Below the pieces are notes generated by a model. It was given only the letters and a program-made list of their open reading frames with translations. It had not been told where the DNA came from and searched no databases. The translations under genes and the position numbers were made by a program. Below are positions 7,501 through 16,118 of a stretch of 21,831 bases of DNA, in pieces. The stretch is taken from positions 1 through 21,831 of the forward strand of contig JABHDC010000217.1 in assembly GCA_018673255.1 (NCBI GenBank), in the 5' to 3' direction. Numbering within the stretch: position 1 is the stretch's first letter; the number at the start of each line of letters is the position of its first letter. The stretch comes from Gemmatimonadota bacterium. Its GTDB lineage: Bacteria; Latescibacterota; UBA2968; UBA8231.

Positions 7501-10320
7501 CGGATGCACAACCTGAAGGACGTCAGCATCCGAATTCCCCGCGATCAGATGACGGTCATTTCAGGAGTCAGTGGCTCGGGGAAATCAACCCTCGCTTTCG
7601 ATACGATCTACGCTGAAGGCCAACGTCGGTATGTCGAGTCGCTGTCGGCCTATGCCCGCCAGTTTCTCGACCAGATGCAGAAACCGAAAGTCGAGCGCAT
7701 CACCGGCCTGTCGCCGGCAATCGCCATCGAACAGAAATCCCCCAGCAAGAATCCACGCTCCACAGTCGGCACGGTGACAGAGGTCTACGACTACGTTCGC
7801 GCGCTGTTCGCCACGATCGGCAAACAGCACTGTCCACGCTGCGGTGTTCCCGCGGGTGCCCAGACCGTGGATCAGATGGTCGATCGGATCCTCGCCATGC
7901 CGGAAGAGCGCCGCATCCTGCTGCTGGCTCCCATGGAACCCCATCGCAACGAGGGGTACGAAACCCTGTTGCGGCATGCACGCCAGGATGGCTTCGCCCG
8001 TGTCCGCATCGATGGCAAGGTGCGTGAACTGAGCGAAGAGATCGATCTCGACAAGCGCATGCGGCACACGGTGGAGATCGTCGTCGATCGCCTCGCTGTA
8101 CAGGCCCGTTCACGGGGACGACTGGCTGAATCCGTGGAGCGCGCCGTCGATCTGTCAGGGGCCGAAGTCGTCGTGTGGGGTCCCGACGACGGTGAAGAGA
8201 CCCGCTACAGCCGCCGCTTCTCCTGTCCCGACTGCGCCCGCAGCTTCACGGCCCTCGCACCCCAGTCTTTCTCGTTCAACCACCATGATGGCATGTGTAC
8301 CGTCTGTGAGGGCATGGGCACGGGCGAAGGTGTCGACCGCGAACTCCTGCTGCCCGATCACCGCCTGACGGTCCGCCAGGGCGCCGTGTCGGTCTGGGAC
8401 GACATCGAACGTGGCACCCCGTTCACCAAGACCCTCGAGGTCGTCGGATCTGAACTCGGTTTCGATCTGGACACGCCCATCGGCAAGATGTCCGCGGACG
8501 CCCGACGCACCTTGCTGTATGGCGCCCCTGAACGGGCCATCGATGTTGCCGGTCTGGGTGCGAGCGTTCGTTACGCCGGTGTGTTGCCTACTGTGGATGA
8601 GGTCGCACGTCACGTACCGCGTTACAAGAATCTGCTGCGCGAGGTCGAATGCTCGGCTTGCGAAGGCAGCCGCCTGAAGACGGACAGCCGTGCCGTTCGG
8701 TTGCGTGATGCAACGATCGTCGAATTGCAGAGACGACCGATCTCTGACTGCCTGAGCTTCTTCGATGACATCAAGCTCGATGAACGCGAGGGGGAGATCG
8801 CCGGCGAACTGCTTCAGGAGGTCCAGACGCGTCTGCGATTCCTCGAACGCGTCGGCCTCGGCTACGTCACACTCGACCGCCGCGCCGCGACCCTCTCCGG
8901 AGGCGAATCGCAGAGAATTCGCCTGGCTGGCCAGATCGGCTCTGGGCTGACGGGCGTGCTCTATCTTCTCGATGAGCCGACGATCGGCCTGCATCCACGT
9001 GACAACGACCGGCTTCTCGACGCACTGGAAGACCTGCGGGATCTCGGCAATACGCTCATCATCGTCGAACACGATCGTGACACGCTGGAGCGTGCCGACT
9101 TTGTCGTCGATATGGGGCCAGGGGCTGGCGTCGGTGGCGGCCAGGTCGTAGCGGCAGGTACACCGGCCCAACTGATGCAGCACAAGGGCAAAGGCGCACC
9201 CAAGCCGATCTCCCCCGAAAAGGTGAAGTCGCGCACCAGTGCCTTCATGAAGGGCCAGCTCGTCATCGACGTACCAACCCATCGCCGCAAGGGCGAAGGA
9301 CGCGTATTGCGCGTAGTGGGTGCACGACAGAACAATCTGACGGGCGTCGATGTCGATTTCCCCCTCGGTACCTTCACCTGCGTCACCGGCGTCTCCGGTT
9401 CCGGCAAGAGCTCCCTCGTTGAGGAGATTCTCTTCACGAGTCTGGCCGTCGAACTCAATGGCGCCAGTCGTCAGGTCGGCGAGTGCGACGGCATTGAAGG
9501 ACTTGAACATGTGGACAAGGTCATCAACATCGACCAGACGCCAATCGGTTCCTCACCGCGCAGCACACCGGCGACGGTTCTGGGTGTCTTCGACCACATC
9601 CGACAGCTCTATGCAAAGTTGCCGGAGGCCAAGGTTCGAGGCTTCACACCGGGCCGTTTCAGCTTCAATCGCCCCGGTGGCCGCTGTGAGGCGTGTGAAG
9701 GACTGGGGCTCAAGTGTGTGGAGATGCACTTCCTGCCCGATGTGTGGGTGCGTTGCGACGCGTGTGACGGGCAGCGATACACGAATGATGTACTGGGCGT
9801 GAAGTTCAAGGGTTACACGATCAGTGATGTGCTCGACATGACCGTCACCAATGCATTGCCCCTCTTCGCCAATGTGGGTGCCATCCACGGCAAGTTGCGG
9901 ATTATGGATGACGTGGGCCTTGGCTACATGTCGCTGGGGCAGTCCTCCACGACCCTGTCCGGTGGCGAGGCACAGCGCCTGAAGCTGGCCGCCGAACTCT
10001 CTCGCCCCGGCACGGGACGGACGGTCTATATCATGGACGAGCCCACCACGGGGTTGCACTTCGCCGACATCCAGAAACTGTTGGAGGTGATGCAGCGTCT
10101 GGTCGAGGCTGGCAACACCCTCGTCGTCGTCGAACACAATCTTGATGTCATCAAGACGGCGGACCATGTCATCGATCTGGGTCCTGAGGGGGGCGATGCA
10201 GGTGGATGCATCGTCGTTACCGGTCCACCGGAGCAGATCGCCCGTCACAAGACCTCCTTCACGGGGAAGTTCCTGCAAGACGTGCTGCCGAAGGCACCCC
10301 CGAAGAAGCGACGCGCATGA
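4537..10320 (+). CDS. uvrA: Tandem (duplicated, fused) excinuclease ABC subunit UvrA
   Basis: A 1927-residue protein made of two complete UvrA-like units in one frame. A single UvrA is about 940 residues. UvrA is the damage-recognition ATPase of nucleotide excision repair and loads UvrB on DNA. Unit 1 (about 20-965) has Walker A at 54-61 (K60) and 660-667 (K666), a zinc module at C273/C276/C297/C300 and another at C759/C762/C782/C785. Unit 2 (about 980-1927) repeats this with Walker A K1016 and K1624 and zinc modules C1230/C1233/C1254/C1257 and C1717/C1720/C1740/C1743. All four ABC signatures (LSGGE) and Walker B motifs (LDEP or MDEP) are intact. Both units keep the UvrB-binding-type region ([10 protein letters not shown] and [10 protein letters not shown]). 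The units differ most after the first zinc module, where unit 2 loses the usual F-x-Y-x-N segment. The start is uncertain. The ATG at 4537 has only a weak GGGG upstream, and a TTG at 4600 is possible. No SOS box was recognised. Confidence 0.95.
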   Translation: MPRVDCRVRLCCSTLADRPHLLENGTLRVRGARVHNLKNVDLELPKNRLICFTGVSGSGKSSMAFDTLYAEGQRRYVASLSAYARQFLGQMEKPDVDQIAGLAPTISISQKTGGANPRSTVGTVTEIYDYLRVLFARCGTPHCTECGSEIGAQTRDQIVGRVAALPAESRLHILAPVVDNRRGEYHDLFEEMHRDGFLRARVDGQIYSLDTPPELDRYARHTIEIVVDRLVLHGDFQSRLEEAVDNALRLGEGSLIVAMEGEEDRLLSANFDCVRCGISYAETTPQMFSFNNPSGMCPDCGGLGTRMLMSEKLLVPDPSRSILQGAVEPLGDVKANRWRYHLYEGVAEHLGFVLDAPWSDLTEKQKSGFLRGLGTKKLEFSYTNQSGNTWSHRDRYEGALDFVEEKLHQGNDKTRRELSHYVRTERCGTCDAGRLRPEALSVLIDSHNLPQLTALPIEQSCKFFHELALTDEKAIIAEDALKEIRGRLDLLENIGLGYLTLDRGAHTLSGGESQRIRLASQIGSGLVGVLYILDEPSIGLHHRDNQRLLNTLRHLRDVGNTVIIVEHDEDTMRQADVLVDFGPGAGDRGGHVIVHGTPGEVANTEASLTGQYLSGALGIAVPEARRDPGDHWLTVRGARHNNLRGIDIRIPLGVFTCVTGVSGSGKSSLINDILFKQLDNDLHRAQTEPGDHDAIDGVDQLDKVIRIDQKPIGRTPRSNPATYTDVFTPIRQLFAQMTESKVRGYAPGRFSFNVKGGRCEACDGNGAILVEMEFLADVWVTCEGCDGQRFDRETLSVKFREHSISEVLNLEVDEARTLFANVPHIRRVLDTLHDVGLGYLKLGQPAPTLSGGEAQRVKLSKELCRKSTGRTLYLLDEPTTGLHFADIDKLLGILHRLVDAGNSVIVIEHNMDVIKTSDWLIDMGPEGGAAGGLEIASGTPEQLATVDTSHTGQILTDVLAPRSAQERLPDPEIPAIGEGLREIEVVGARMHNLKDVSIRIPRDQMTVISGVSGSGKSTLAFDTIYAEGQRRYVESLSAYARQFLDQMQKPKVERITGLSPAIAIEQKSPSKNPRSTVGTVTEVYDYVRALFATIGKQHCPRCGVPAGAQTVDQMVDRILAMPEERRILLLAPMEPHRNEGYETLLRHARQDGFARVRIDGKVRELSEEIDLDKRMRHTVEIVVDRLAVQARSRGRLAESVERAVDLSGAEVVVWGPDDGEETRYSRRFSCPDCARSFTALAPQSFSFNHHDGMCTVCEGMGTGEGVDRELLLPDHRLTVRQGAVSVWDDIERGTPFTKTLEVVGSELGFDLDTPIGKMSADARRTLLYGAPERAIDVAGLGASVRYAGVLPTVDEVARHVPRYKNLLREVECSACEGSRLKTDSRAVRLRDATIVELQRRPISDCLSFFDDIKLDEREGEIAGELLQEVQTRLRFLERVGLGYVTLDRRAATLSGGESQRIRLAGQIGSGLTGVLYLLDEPTIGLHPRDNDRLLDALEDLRDLGNTLIIVEHDRDTLERADFVVDMGPGAGVGGGQVVAAGTPAQLMQHKGKGAPKPISPEKVKSRTSAFMKGQLVIDVPTHRRKGEGRVLRVVGARQNNLTGVDVDFPLGTFTCVTGVSGSGKSSLVEEILFTSLAVELNGASRQVGECDGIEGLEHVDKVINIDQTPIGSSPRSTPATVLGVFDHIRQLYAKLPEAKVRGFTPGRFSFNRPGGRCEACEGLGLKCVEMHFLPDVWVRCDACDGQRYTNDVLGVKFKGYTISDVLDMTVTNALPLFANVGAIHGKLRIMDDVGLGYMSLGQSSTTLSGGEAQRLKLAAELSRPGTGRTVYIMDEPTTGLHFADIQKLLEVMQRLVEAGNTLVVVEHNLDVIKTADHVIDLGPEGGDAGGCIVVTGPPEQIARHKTSFTGKFLQDVLPKAPPKKRRA

Positions 10321-10379
10321 TGCCTCCCGAGACCCGAATGTGGATATCCGTGAACCGGTGCTCGACTCACCCGTATACG

Positions 10380-10384
10380 AGGAG
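10380..10384 (+). promoter_or_regulatory. Ribosome binding site deciding the CBM9-like start
   Basis: AGGAG lies nine bases before the ATG at 10394. It supports this start over the long open frame that runs upstream into uvrA. Confidence 0.55.
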
Positions 10385-10393
10385 AGTTCGCCG

Positions 10394-11068
10394 ATGACGG
10401 CGCAACGCAGCATGGCGTCGATCACGATCGATCCACGTGCCTTCTTCGGCTGCAGCTTCGACTGCCCCGAGCGTACGGAACAGATGAAGATCGACGGCAA
10501 TCTGCGTGACTGGACCGATGCGCAGCATGTACCAGACCTCGTGGGACTGACGTCGCAGGAAGCCTATGGACAGGTCTCCATGGCCTGGGGCGATGCAGGC
10601 CTGTGGCTGGCAGTCGAGGTCAAGGGCAAGACGAATTTCAAGGTCGATCCACGCAATTTCTGGCAGGCGGACTGCTTCGAAGTGTGGATCGACACACGTG
10701 ATATCAAGGACACCCACCGGGCCAACCGCTATTGCCATCACTTCTTCTTCCTTCCTGGCGGCAGCGGCCGCGATGGCAAGGCCCCCATCGGTCGCCAGAC
10801 GACCATCGACAAGGCCCGCGAACAGTCACCACCCTGTCCAGAAGAGACGATCAAGGTGGGCCTGAAGCGCCTGAAACGCAGCTATACGATGGAAATCTTC
10901 CTGCCCGCCGAAGGGCTCAATGGCTACCGGCCGCGCGAATTCGACCGGATTGGCTTCAATTACGTCCTCAACGATGTCGATCACGGCTCGCAGTCGTGGT
11001 CGGTAGGCCGCACCCCCCCCTTCGACGCCGACCCCAGTCGCTGGGGTACGGCAGCACTGGTCTCCTGA
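10394..11068 (+). CDS. CBM9/DOMON-like carbohydrate-binding fold protein
   Basis: A 224-residue protein resembling the family 9 carbohydrate-binding module and related DOMON beta-sandwiches. The characteristic opening KIDGNLRDW (residues 32-40) is followed by a strand pattern MAWGDAGLWLAVEVKG (63-78), FWQADCFEVWIDTRD (89-103) and a closing aromatic segment SWSVGRTPPF (201-210). These match the usual order of IDG-x-W, the 'gLYlav' strand and the 'D-x-vEvfid' strand. No signal peptide or membrane segment is present and no catalytic domain is attached, unlike most secreted CBM9 proteins. The domain fills nearly the whole protein. It begins 73 bases after uvrA on the same strand and could be read through from it, but a functional tie to DNA repair is not apparent. 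The ligand is unknown. Confidence 0.75.
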   Translation: MTAQRSMASITIDPRAFFGCSFDCPERTEQMKIDGNLRDWTDAQHVPDLVGLTSQEAYGQVSMAWGDAGLWLAVEVKGKTNFKVDPRNFWQADCFEVWIDTRDIKDTHRANRYCHHFFFLPGGSGRDGKAPIGRQTTIDKAREQSPPCPEETIKVGLKRLKRSYTMEIFLPAEGLNGYRPREFDRIGFNYVLNDVDHGSQSWSVGRTPPFDADPSRWGTAALVS

Positions 11069-11233
11069 CGACGCGGGCCCTGACATGGGCGGGCTGCAGA
11101 TGGCGTCCCATTCCAGGGCGGTTCCTTTCCGCAACTACATCGCTGACTTAGTTTTGGAGGTCTTTCCCCCACCCGGGAAGTCCACGCAGGACAGGTTGTC
11201 CGCAAAGGATTCCCCAACCCGTTATCCGGATAC

Positions 11234-14083
11234 ATGCTCTCACCACTGACCCTGCACAGGGCCGTGGGCGCCGGGGTTTTCCTCGTCACCCTGGTGCTCT
11301 ACACGAAGACGATGGCTCCCACCGTGTCCTTCTGGGATACGGGTGAGTTTATCAGCTGTTCCTACATCCTGGGCGTGCCTCATCCACCCGGATCGCCACT
11401 CTACGTCCTGCTGGGGAGAGTGTTCTCGCTCATCCCCATCGGCGAAGTGGCGAGTCGCGTCGTCTTCATGTCTGTGCTGTCTTCGGCGCTGGCCGTGTTG
11501 TTCACCTACAACAGCGCCCTGACACTGGCGCGCCGGGCGTTGGGTGGTGAAGCCCTGCGGTCCTTCGGCGATTCACGTGACTGGGCAGCCGCCCTCGGTG
11601 CTGCCGTTGCCGCCCTGTGTCTGGCCACATCCTACACCTTCTGGTTCAACGGCACCGAAGCCGAAGTCTACGCCTACTCCCTGTTCTTCGTGTGCGGCGG
11701 ACTCTGGCTGATTTTCTACTGGGAAGGCACGCAACACGGAGCCGGCAACGATCGCTGGTTATTCTTTATTGCCTACTTCTTCGGTCTGGGCGGTGGATTG
11801 CACCTGCTGTGCCTGCTGACCATTCCTGCCCTCGTCATTCTCGCCTGGTTCGGCGACAAGAATCTGCGCCGCCTCATCCTGGTGATGGCCGGTGCCGGAC
11901 TGCAAGGCTTGATCGTGCTGACGGCTTTCGCTGAGAGTCCACCGACAGCCCGCCTGATCGCCCTCCTCGCAGCGGCGGCAGCAGCTGCTTTCTACACCTA
12001 TATCTGGAGCAGCCACAGCCACTACCGGCAAACCCTCCACTACCTTGTCGGTGCCGGTATAGCCGCCATCGTCGCCCGCGGCATCTTCGGCCCCGGCACG
12101 TCGATGAAGGTCGCCGTCGCCATCGCCGCCCTGGCTGTGATGTACCATCTCTTCAAGGTGGATCGCCGCGCGTTGGGCCTGCTTGTGGGCACAGGCGTCG
12201 TCTTTGTTCTGGGCTATTCAACGTATATCGCCCTGTGGATTCGCTCGGGACTGGATCCGGCGATCGACATGAACAATCCGGAGAACCTGTTCAATTTCCT
12301 CGCGTTCGTGAATCGCGAGCAATACGGTACAGACAGCCAGCTTCTGGGCATGCTGACGGAACGCGCCTCCCGCACGTACCAGCTGTGGGACCAGCAGATG
12401 AAGTATTTCTTCCAGCAGTGGCCCTTCCCCTTCCTTGAGCGAGCCCATGTCTTCCGCTGGGCAACTGAGGACGCCCCCCACGTCATCTCGATCTCTCTGG
12501 TGCCGATCGTCGCCGGTCTCGGTGGTATGATCTGGCACGGCAAGCGGGACTGGCGTCGATTCCTCGCGGTACTGGCCGTCTTCGGGATCATGGGACTCGG
12601 CCTCTCCTTGTATCTGAACATGCCGGATCCCCAGCCACGCGAACGTCATTATGTCTTCGGTGGCATGTTCCTCGCATGGGCCCTGTGGATGGGACTGGGT
12701 TGGACGGCCCTGGTCGACGCCCTGCGTAGCCGCTTCGCCCTGTCGACGAACATGGTCGCTGCCGTATCACTGGTCGGACTTCTGTTGCCGGCCGGTGTGG
12801 GCGCCAAGCTCTACCACGAGATGGACCGGACGGGCGACTTCATCGCCCACGACTACGCCTACAACCTGCTGCAATCCTGCGATCCCAACTCCCTGTTGTT
12901 CACCAATGGCGACAATGACACCTTCCCCCTGTGGTACATGCAGGAAGTCGAGGGAGTGCGCCGTGATGTTCGGATCGTCAATCTCAGCCTGTTGAACACG
13001 AGTTGGTATATCAAGCAACTGCGCGATCGTGAGCCGAAAGTCGCCATGTCACGGCCCGGGCAACCGGATCTGACTGACGACTATATCGACTCCACACTCG
13101 TAGATACACAGCTCGTCGACCTCTACAAGCGTGTCTGGCGTGAACCGAGGACACCCTACGAGTTCACCCAGATGGGCTTCGATACAGAGGTCAACTCCCA
13201 GGATGGCCACGACCTGCTGCGCGTCCAGGATGTCATGTCGATCGGCATCGTCTACTGGAACGACTGGAAACGCCCGATCCACTACGCCATCACCGTCGCC
13301 TCCGGCAATCGCATCGGTCTGGATCCATATCTGGAGATGCAGGGGATGACGATGAAACTCATGAAGGAAAAGGTGACGGGGGCAGGCAGCATCGAAGCCC
13401 TGTCACACAATCTGTTCGAGGTTTACAAGTTCCGGTCGATCAATGATCCGGATGTGTACAAGGATGTGAATACGAGTCGCCTGCTGGGGAACTACAGGGC
13501 CTGCGTGATGACCCTGGCCGAAGCGTACAAGAATGAAAACCGTCTCGATGAACTCGCCCGGCTCCTACGCTGGGCCGAAGAGACGGTCGACCTCGGCTGG
13601 CAGGGCATGTACACCGCTTCCGAACACTACCGCGAAGCGGGTCGGAGCGATCTGGCCGTCGAGTTCCTGCACAGAGCCGGTCTCGAACTGGTCGAGGAGT
13701 ACGGCAAGCATCCATCTGCGACCTATGAAAATGGCCTGGCACTGGGCAGTATCTTGCTGAACACCCACCGCGCCATCGCCGAAGCCGAGGAAGTCTACCG
13801 TCGAACCGTCGCCCTGGAACCGGGTCGTTACGACGGCGTCCATGAACTGGCCGCGACGCTGCAGGCAGGCAATCGGAGTGAAGATGCGCTGACCGCCATC
13901 AATGAGTACATCGCCAACTATGGCGCGATCGCCGACGCGAGCCAGGACAAACAGGTACTCGAGAATTCCATTGCCAAGCGCGCCGCAGCCGCTACGGCGG
14001 CAGGGGCGGTCACGCCAGGTGATGTAGACGCAGTGGAAACAGCTGCCAACGACAGCGGAGACTCAGACACCGGCGAGAATTGA
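11234..14083 (+). CDS. DUF2723 (GT117) polytopic glycosyltransferase with C-terminal helical/TPR-like region
   Basis: A 949-residue membrane protein of the DUF2723 / TMEM260-like family, which resembles protein O-mannosyltransferases and transfers a sugar from a lipid carrier outside the membrane. The N-terminus shows the hallmark SFWDTGEFI (32-40, D35 and E38) and VPHPPGSPLY (48-57). Many hydrophobic segments lie from about 12 to 510, including Ala-rich ones. The conserved DPQPRER is at 465-471 and TNGDNDTFPLW at about 557-567. From about 745 to 925 the sequence is a run of amphipathic helices with Ala, Leu and Tyr spacing (LAEAYKNENRLDELARLL and later LHRAGLELVEEYG) that looks like TPR repeats. 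The last 30 residues are Ala/Asp-rich. It starts a tight operon: its TGA overlaps the ATG of the next glycosyltransferase. The 165-base gap upstream has no convincing promoter or terminator, and no strong ribosome site precedes the ATG. Confidence 0.92.
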   Translation: MLSPLTLHRAVGAGVFLVTLVLYTKTMAPTVSFWDTGEFISCSYILGVPHPPGSPLYVLLGRVFSLIPIGEVASRVVFMSVLSSALAVLFTYNSALTLARRALGGEALRSFGDSRDWAAALGAAVAALCLATSYTFWFNGTEAEVYAYSLFFVCGGLWLIFYWEGTQHGAGNDRWLFFIAYFFGLGGGLHLLCLLTIPALVILAWFGDKNLRRLILVMAGAGLQGLIVLTAFAESPPTARLIALLAAAAAAAFYTYIWSSHSHYRQTLHYLVGAGIAAIVARGIFGPGTSMKVAVAIAALAVMYHLFKVDRRALGLLVGTGVVFVLGYSTYIALWIRSGLDPAIDMNNPENLFNFLAFVNREQYGTDSQLLGMLTERASRTYQLWDQQMKYFFQQWPFPFLERAHVFRWATEDAPHVISISLVPIVAGLGGMIWHGKRDWRRFLAVLAVFGIMGLGLSLYLNMPDPQPRERHYVFGGMFLAWALWMGLGWTALVDALRSRFALSTNMVAAVSLVGLLLPAGVGAKLYHEMDRTGDFIAHDYAYNLLQSCDPNSLLFTNGDNDTFPLWYMQEVEGVRRDVRIVNLSLLNTSWYIKQLRDREPKVAMSRPGQPDLTDDYIDSTLVDTQLVDLYKRVWREPRTPYEFTQMGFDTEVNSQDGHDLLRVQDVMSIGIVYWNDWKRPIHYAITVASGNRIGLDPYLEMQGMTMKLMKEKVTGAGSIEALSHNLFEVYKFRSINDPDVYKDVNTSRLLGNYRACVMTLAEAYKNENRLDELARLLRWAEETVDLGWQGMYTASEHYREAGRSDLAVEFLHRAGLELVEEYGKHPSATYENGLALGSILLNTHRAIAEAEEVYRRTVALEPGRYDGVHELAATLQAGNRSEDALTAINEYIANYGAIADASQDKQVLENSIAKRAAAATAAGAVTPGDVDAVETAANDSGDSDTGEN

Positions 14084-15117
14084 TGCGCCTGACGGTCATC
14101 ATACCCCATTTCCGGTCGCCCACGCTCGACGCCTGTCTCAGGTCTCTGGAAGAGCATACCGACGAGGATACGCCCATTCATGTCATCGTCGTCGATGACG
14201 GCGATGGCGCAGATTCTCTTCGGTCCGCGCGGGCAGGTCATCCGCAAATCCAGGTATTAGAGAATGCCGAGCGTCTGGGATTCACCGGCTCCTGTAACGC
14301 CGGTCTGGCAGCTACGACAACCCCCTACGCTCTGCTGCTCAATGATGACACAGAAGTGACGCCAGGATGGCTGCCTCCTCTGCTGCACGCGATGGATGAG
14401 GATCCATCGGTCGCCGTCTGCCAGCCCAAACTTCGGTCCGCCTCAAGACCGGAATTCTTCGACTACAGCGGTGCCGCCGGCGGCTATATCGACAGCCTGG
14501 GATTCACATTCTGCCGGGGTCGGGTATTCGATACCGTCGAGAAGGATGAAGGTCAATACGACCACCCCGTGCCCCTGTTCTGGGCCTGTGGCTCGGCCAT
14601 GATCCTGCGTATGGAAGCGGTTCATCAGGTGGGCACCCTCGACCTCGACTATTTCATGCACTTCGAGGAAATCGACCTGTGCTGGCGGTTGCGATTGGCC
14701 GGTTGGCGAGTGTTGGCGGTGCCGACGTCGACGGTGTACCATCACGCCGCCCAGTCCCTGCCGCCCAACACGTTCCTCAAGGTCTACCTCAACCACCGTA
14801 ACAATCTCGTGGCCCTGCTGAAGAATCTGCCTCTCTCCCGCCTGATGTGGCTGCTGCCGGTGCGAATCGGTCTCGATTGGGTTGCCAGTGTCGCTTATCT
14901 GGCGAAGCGGCAGTGGCGATCGACGCTGGCACCCATATCAGCCCACGCGTGGATCCTGACACATCCGCTCAACATCTGGCGTCGACGCCGCACAAGCCGG
15001 CGCCTCGTGGCAGATGGGCCTCAGTCGCAGGAGGGGATCTTCACCGGGTCTGCGCTCTGGCGATATCACATGAGCCGCCACCGCCTCTCAAGCGATCTGA
15101 TCCAGGAGACGTCGTGA
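14083..15117 (+). CDS. Family 2 glycosyltransferase (rhamnosyltransferase-like)
   Basis: A 344-residue GT2 inverting glycosyltransferase with the GT-A fold, acting at the inner face of the membrane on a nucleotide sugar. The N-terminal MRLTVIIPHF, the DD at 38-39 (IVVDDG), the metal-binding NDD at 87-89 (LLLNDDTEV) and the ED-x-D-like EEIDLCWRLRLAGW at 195-208 are all in place. The C-terminal 100 residues carry hydrophobic or basic helices (LKNLPLSRLMWLLPVRIG) that could anchor it to the membrane. The ATG at 14083 shares a base with the TGA of the DUF2723 gene (TGATG). Its stop overlaps the GTG of the following flippase-like gene. The pattern resembles WbbL-type rhamnosyltransferases, but the sugar is not readable. 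Confidence 0.93.
   Translation: MRLTVIIPHFRSPTLDACLRSLEEHTDEDTPIHVIVVDDGDGADSLRSARAGHPQIQVLENAERLGFTGSCNAGLAATTTPYALLLNDDTEVTPGWLPPLLHAMDEDPSVAVCQPKLRSASRPEFFDYSGAAGGYIDSLGFTFCRGRVFDTVEKDEGQYDHPVPLFWACGSAMILRMEAVHQVGTLDLDYFMHFEEIDLCWRLRLAGWRVLAVPTSTVYHHAAQSLPPNTFLKVYLNHRNNLVALLKNLPLSRLMWLLPVRIGLDWVASVAYLAKRQWRSTLAPISAHAWILTHPLNIWRRRRTSRRLVADGPQSQEGIFTGSALWRYHMSRHRLSSDLIQETS
15104..15108 (+). promoter_or_regulatory. Ribosome binding site deciding the GTG start of the flippase-like gene
   Basis: AGGAG lies five bases before GTG at 15114. It supports that start over an open frame beginning at 14847 inside the preceding glycosyltransferase. Confidence 0.65.
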
Positions 15118-16118
15118 GCGCGGATGAAGGGCGATCCATCGGCGCCCGAATCCCCGGGATCCTCAATGTTCTGTTGAAACTCGTCATCAGCGGTGGCCTG
15201 CTCGCCTACCTGGTGACTGAATCGAATGTCAGCACGTTCTCAGACGCCATGCGCCAGGCCGATCTGGCGCTGTTTGTGCTGGCCATAGGTTTCTTTGTCT
15301 TAAGCAACGCGCTGGGTGCCGGTCAGTGGTATCTGCTGTTGCGGGGCCAGGATCTGGACATCGGCAAGAAGCAGGCCGTGATCTTCTACTGGGTCGGCGT
15401 CTTCTTCAACAATGTCTTGCTGGGCAACATCGGCGGTGACGCCCTGCGCATCTACGATATTCGGCGCCTCACAGGCAGCAGTCGTCGGGGAGCAGCCGCG
15501 ACTGTGATGGATCGATTCATCGGTCTCTTCTCCACCTGCACCCTGGCGCTGGCCGCCTGGGCCCTGCTCGCCGAAGTCCGCGTCGTCAGCCTGATCACCG
15601 TGCTGGGACCGGTCTGGTTGGGGCTCGCCATCCTGTTGGCAGCAGGCCTGAGCCGGCGTTTCGGTAGCCGCCTGCAATCACTGGCCGATCGACTCCTGCC
15701 CGAGCGCGGCGCCCGGATCTTCGCCGATGCTCGCGACAGTGTCTTCGTCTATCGGCAGCGTACCCGCCTGCTGGCCCTCGCCTGGGTGATCTCACTCGGT
15801 GTGCAGTTCAGCAGAATTCTCGTCTACTGGACCGCGGGGCTCGCCGTTGGCCTCGAAATGTCCAGTCTTCCCTACTTCATCGGCTTTCAGCCATTGGCTG
15901 CAGTGATCGCCGCCCTGCCGATCTCCATTGGTGGGCTCGGTGTCCGGGAAAGCGTTCTCGTCGAACTCTTCGGCCGTGTGGGGATCGTCGAGAGCCAGGC
16001 CTTTGCCCTGTCCCTGCTGGGTTATGGAGCCGGCATTGCCGCCAGCCTGCTGGGTGGCGTTGCCTTCATCCTGCGTCGAGTGCAACCGGTGGAAGACACC
16101 GAGGAAGGAACCACGTGA
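15114..16118 (+). CDS. Flippase-like membrane protein (LPG synthase TM region / UPF0104)
   Basis: A 334-residue polytopic membrane protein of the lysylphosphatidylglycerol synthase transmembrane-region family (UPF0104, YbhN/AglD-like), proposed to move lipid-linked intermediates. It has about seven to eight hydrophobic segments, starting with ILNVLLKLVISGGLLAYLV. The family landmarks NNVLLGNIGGDALRIYDI and LPISIGGLGVRESVLVELFG are clear. The soluble aminoacyl-transferase domain of full MprF is absent, so it is not a lipid aminoacylase. The start is GTG at 15114, sharing four bases (GTGA) with the stop of the GT2 gene and preceded by a strong AGGAG. Its own stop overlaps the GTG of the NamZ gene. 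Being between glycosyltransferases and a cell-wall enzyme fits a role in export or assembly of a lipid-linked glycan. Confidence 0.9.
   Translation: MSADEGRSIGARIPGILNVLLKLVISGGLLAYLVTESNVSTFSDAMRQADLALFVLAIGFFVLSNALGAGQWYLLLRGQDLDIGKKQAVIFYWVGVFFNNVLLGNIGGDALRIYDIRRLTGSSRRGAAATVMDRFIGLFSTCTLALAAWALLAEVRVVSLITVLGPVWLGLAILLAAGLSRRFGSRLQSLADRLLPERGARIFADARDSVFVYRQRTRLLALAWVISLGVQFSRILVYWTAGLAVGLEMSSLPYFIGFQPLAAVIAALPISIGGLGVRESVLVELFGRVGIVESQAFALSLLGYGAGIAASLLGGVAFILRRVQPVEDTEEGTT

Noticed and set aside
8155..9510. A 451-codon open frame antisense to uvrA
   Set aside because: Long antisense frames are expected in GC-rich coding DNA. Its protein shows no recognisable motif and the plus-strand frame encodes unmistakable UvrA motifs.
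14847..15113. Longer N-terminus for the flippase-like protein inside the GT2 gene
   Set aside because: The GTG at 15114 has an ideal AGGAG five bases upstream. The upstream part is the GT2 gene read in another frame.
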